A program made the position numbers and the translations under genes. The notes beneath the pieces are model-generated. The model did no database searches. It saw only the letters and a program-made list of their open reading frames with translations, and was not told the origin of the DNA. Positions 62,837 through 64,000 of a stretch of DNA of 64,000 bases are shown piece by piece (position 1 is the stretch's first letter; each line of letters starts with the position of its first letter). The DNA is taken from positions 62,001 to 126,000 of the forward strand of contig NZ_MVHF01000012.1 in the NCBI RefSeq assembly GCF_002086485.1. Direction: 5' to 3'. This stretch comes from Mycobacterium aquaticum (lineage in GTDB: Bacteria; Actinomycetota; Actinomycetes; Mycobacteriales; Mycobacteriaceae).

Positions 62837-63670
62837 ATGGGACAACTCGACGGGCAGGTTGCCTTCATCACCGGTGTCGCACGCGGCCAAGGCCGCTCGC
62901 ACGCCCTGACTCTCGCGCGCGAGGGCGCCGACATCATCGGACTCGACCTGTGCGCCAAGCCCTCCACCACCGCCTACGACGGCGCCACCCAGGAGGACCT
63001 GCAGGAAACCATCCGGCTGGTCAAGGAGACCGGCCGTCAGATCGTCGCCGAGGTCGCCGACACCCGCGACTACGAACAGGTCGAGGCCGTCTTCACGCGG
63101 GGTATCGAGCAGTTCGGCCGCGTCGACATCGTGCTGCCGAACGCCGGAATCTGTTCGGGCGCCAAGACATGGGAGATCACCCCCGACGCCTGGCGAGAAA
63201 TGGTGGAGATCAACCTCAACGGCGTCTTCCACACCGTCAAAGCCGCGATACCGACGATGATCGCCGCGGGTCGCGGTGGCAGCATCGTCTTCACCGGTTC
63301 CACCGAGGCCATCAAGGGAGCCGAGAACATCTCGTCGTACGCGGCCTCCAAACACGGGGTCACCGGGTTGATGACCTCGCTGGCACGGGAATTGGGCCAG
63401 TACAACATTCGGGTCAACTCGGTGAATCCGACCTGCGTGGACACCCACATGATCAACAACGACTTCGTGTACGGCCTGTTCCGCCCGGACCTGGACAAGC
63501 CGACCCGTGAGGACGTCATCGATACCTTCACCGGCACCCACATTCTTCCGGTGCCGTGGATCCAGCCGCAGGACGTCAGCAACGCGATCCTCTACCTGGT
63601 GACCGAGCCGGGCCGCTACATCACGGCGACGCCCCTGGTGATCGACGCCGGGTTCATCGTGAAGTCCTGA
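62837..63670 (+). CDS. Mycofactocin-coupled SDR family oxidoreductase
   Basis: The 277-residue SDR has the glycine loop FITGVARGQGRSHAL and the long insert after the second strand (LCAKPSTTAYDGATQ) that marks mycofactocin-type SDRs. NAGICSGAKTW and the catalytic YAASKHG follow. These use tightly bound NAD and pass electrons to mycofactocin. The substrate is an alcohol or hydroxy compound, not identified. The ATG is preceded by GAAGGGAAA; it ends 16 bases before a terminator. Confidence 0.9.
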   Translation: MGQLDGQVAFITGVARGQGRSHALTLAREGADIIGLDLCAKPSTTAYDGATQEDLQETIRLVKETGRQIVAEVADTRDYEQVEAVFTRGIEQFGRVDIVLPNAGICSGAKTWEITPDAWREMVEINLNGVFHTVKAAIPTMIAAGRGGSIVFTGSTEAIKGAENISSYAASKHGVTGLMTSLARELGQYNIRVNSVNPTCVDTHMINNDFVYGLFRPDLDKPTREDVIDTFTGTHILPVPWIQPQDVSNAILYLVTEPGRYITATPLVIDAGFIVKS

Positions 63671-63686
63671 AATCCGCAGCCGACCC

Positions 63687-63732
63687 GGCCCCTCGCATGA
63701 CGTGTTGCGTCGTGCGAGGGGCCTAGTCTTTT
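63687..63732 (+). terminator. Intrinsic terminator after the SDR gene
   Basis: GGCCCCTCGCATGACG (63687-63702) and CGTCGTGCGAGGGGCC (63708-63723) form a 16-bp stem with one G-U pair and a five-base loop. It is followed by TAGTCTTTT (63724-63732), a T-run. It overlaps the putative promoter of the next gene. Confidence 0.88.
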
Positions 63733-63735
63733 GCC

Positions 63736-63753
63736 ATGGTGACCAGATGGTGA
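63736..63753 (+). CDS. Five-codon leaderless upstream ORF (speculative)
   Basis: ATG GTG ACC AGA TGG TGA lies six bases after TAGTCT (63724-63729), a leaderless layout. Its TGA overlaps the first codons of the LacI gene (ATG 63747). It may couple or attenuate LacI translation; it may also be chance. Confidence 0.35.
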   Translation: MVTRW

Positions 63754-64000
63754 CGATGAAGGACGTCGCGAAGGCCGCGGGCGTATCCCAGGCAGCCGTT
63801 TCCTACGCCTTCAGCGGATCACCGAAAGTCTCTGCCGGACAACGTGATCAGATCCTCGCCGTGGCCGCTGACCTCGGCTACCACGGCCCCAGCATCGCGG
63901 GTGCGAGCCTGCGCTCCGGCCGCATGGGCACGGTAGGCGTGCTCATCCCCGGCTCATTGGCCCTGGCGGTCGAGGACCCGTCGACCGCGCTGCTGCTCAA
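63747..64000 (+). CDS. LacI-family regulator, 3' end outside window
   Basis: The visible 84 residues begin MVTMKDVAKAAGVSQAAVSY and AFSGSPKVSAGQRDQILAVA, the LacI HTH with its hinge helix region, and run into TVGVLIPGSLALAVEDPS. An ATG three codons on (63756) is an alternative start. No clear ribosome site precedes either. The ligand is unknown; the gene continues past the window's end. Confidence 0.87.
   Translation, partial: MVTMKDVAKAAGVSQAAVSYAFSGSPKVSAGQRDQILAVAADLGYHGPSIAGASLRSGRMGTVGVLIPGSLALAVEDPSTALLL

Overview
The window reads as chromosomal DNA of a fast-growing mycobacterium (Mycolicibacterium, M. smegmatis-like). The evidence is high GC content, a GroEL1 with a histidine-rich tail, MmpS/MmpL, a mycolic-acid-type cyclopropane synthase, F420-type LLM oxidoreductases, a mycofactocin-type SDR, and the order groEL1-groES-tsaD-rimI-tsaB-tsaE-alr-gadB-nnrE...glmS, which matches the Rv3417c-Rv3436c backbone of M. 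tuberculosis from memory. The exact species cannot be fixed from the sequence alone.

Layout. (1) 1-3.2 kb: an accessory patch, less GC-rich than its surroundings, with a 5'-truncated NB-ARC/STAND ATPase facing a DUF6414-like protein. (2) 3.5-13.9 kb: the conserved backbone on the minus strand. It holds groES-groEL1 with a CIRCE operator and a clear terminator, then an almost continuous chain of overlapping genes alr-hydrolase-tsaE-tsaB-rimI-tsaD-SnoaL (cell wall D-alanine plus the t6A tRNA modification genes), preceded by nnrE/D and gadB. (3) 14.1-25.9 kb: a ten-gene minus-strand operon for uptake and breakdown of an amino-sugar or galactoside, divergent from a DeoR-type repressor. It has a sugar ABC importer, a GH4 glycosidase, an EamA permease, a BadF-type kinase, an AgaS-type isomerase and a KbaY/KbaZ tagatose-bisphosphate aldolase. 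The kbaZ frame is broken. (4) 25.9-29.4 kb: a MocR regulator divergent from an EamA exporter, then two small conserved genes. (5) 29.5-39.1 kb: a sarcosine/glycine/serine one-carbon module, with sdaA-purU divergent from a GntR/FCD regulator and glyA-soxBDAG. A shared TGATATATCA-like operator lies in both control regions and again at 43.9 kb. (6) 39.1-46.3 kb: a frameshifted FAD/NAD oxidoreductase, an LLM oxidoreductase, YkgB-SDR divergent from LysR, an unknown 80-residue protein, a hydrolase and an unknown 380-residue protein. (7) 46.3-49.1 kb: glmS divergent from a dienelactone-hydrolase-like gene across a 22-bp-spaced direct repeat. (8) 49.3-56.2 kb: an MmpS-MmpL-membrane protein unit divergent from a MalT-like LuxR regulator. 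(9) 56.3-64 kb: a lipid and redox area with an F420 enzyme, a ferredoxin-type reductase plus PF10118 protein, a cyclopropane synthase, a YihY protein, a mycofactocin-type SDR, and the start of a LacI regulator.

Themes. Genes are densely packed, with many 4-base start/stop overlaps and several promoters in the mycobacterial leaderless layout (TANNNT, six bases, then ATG/GTG). The most rewarding items are the amino-sugar operon with its broken kbaZ, the STAND/DUF6414 patch beside groEL1, the three-site TGATATATCA regulon, and the compact terminator/promoter/five-codon ORF in front of the LacI gene. No rRNA, tRNA, CRISPR array or insertion sequence was found.
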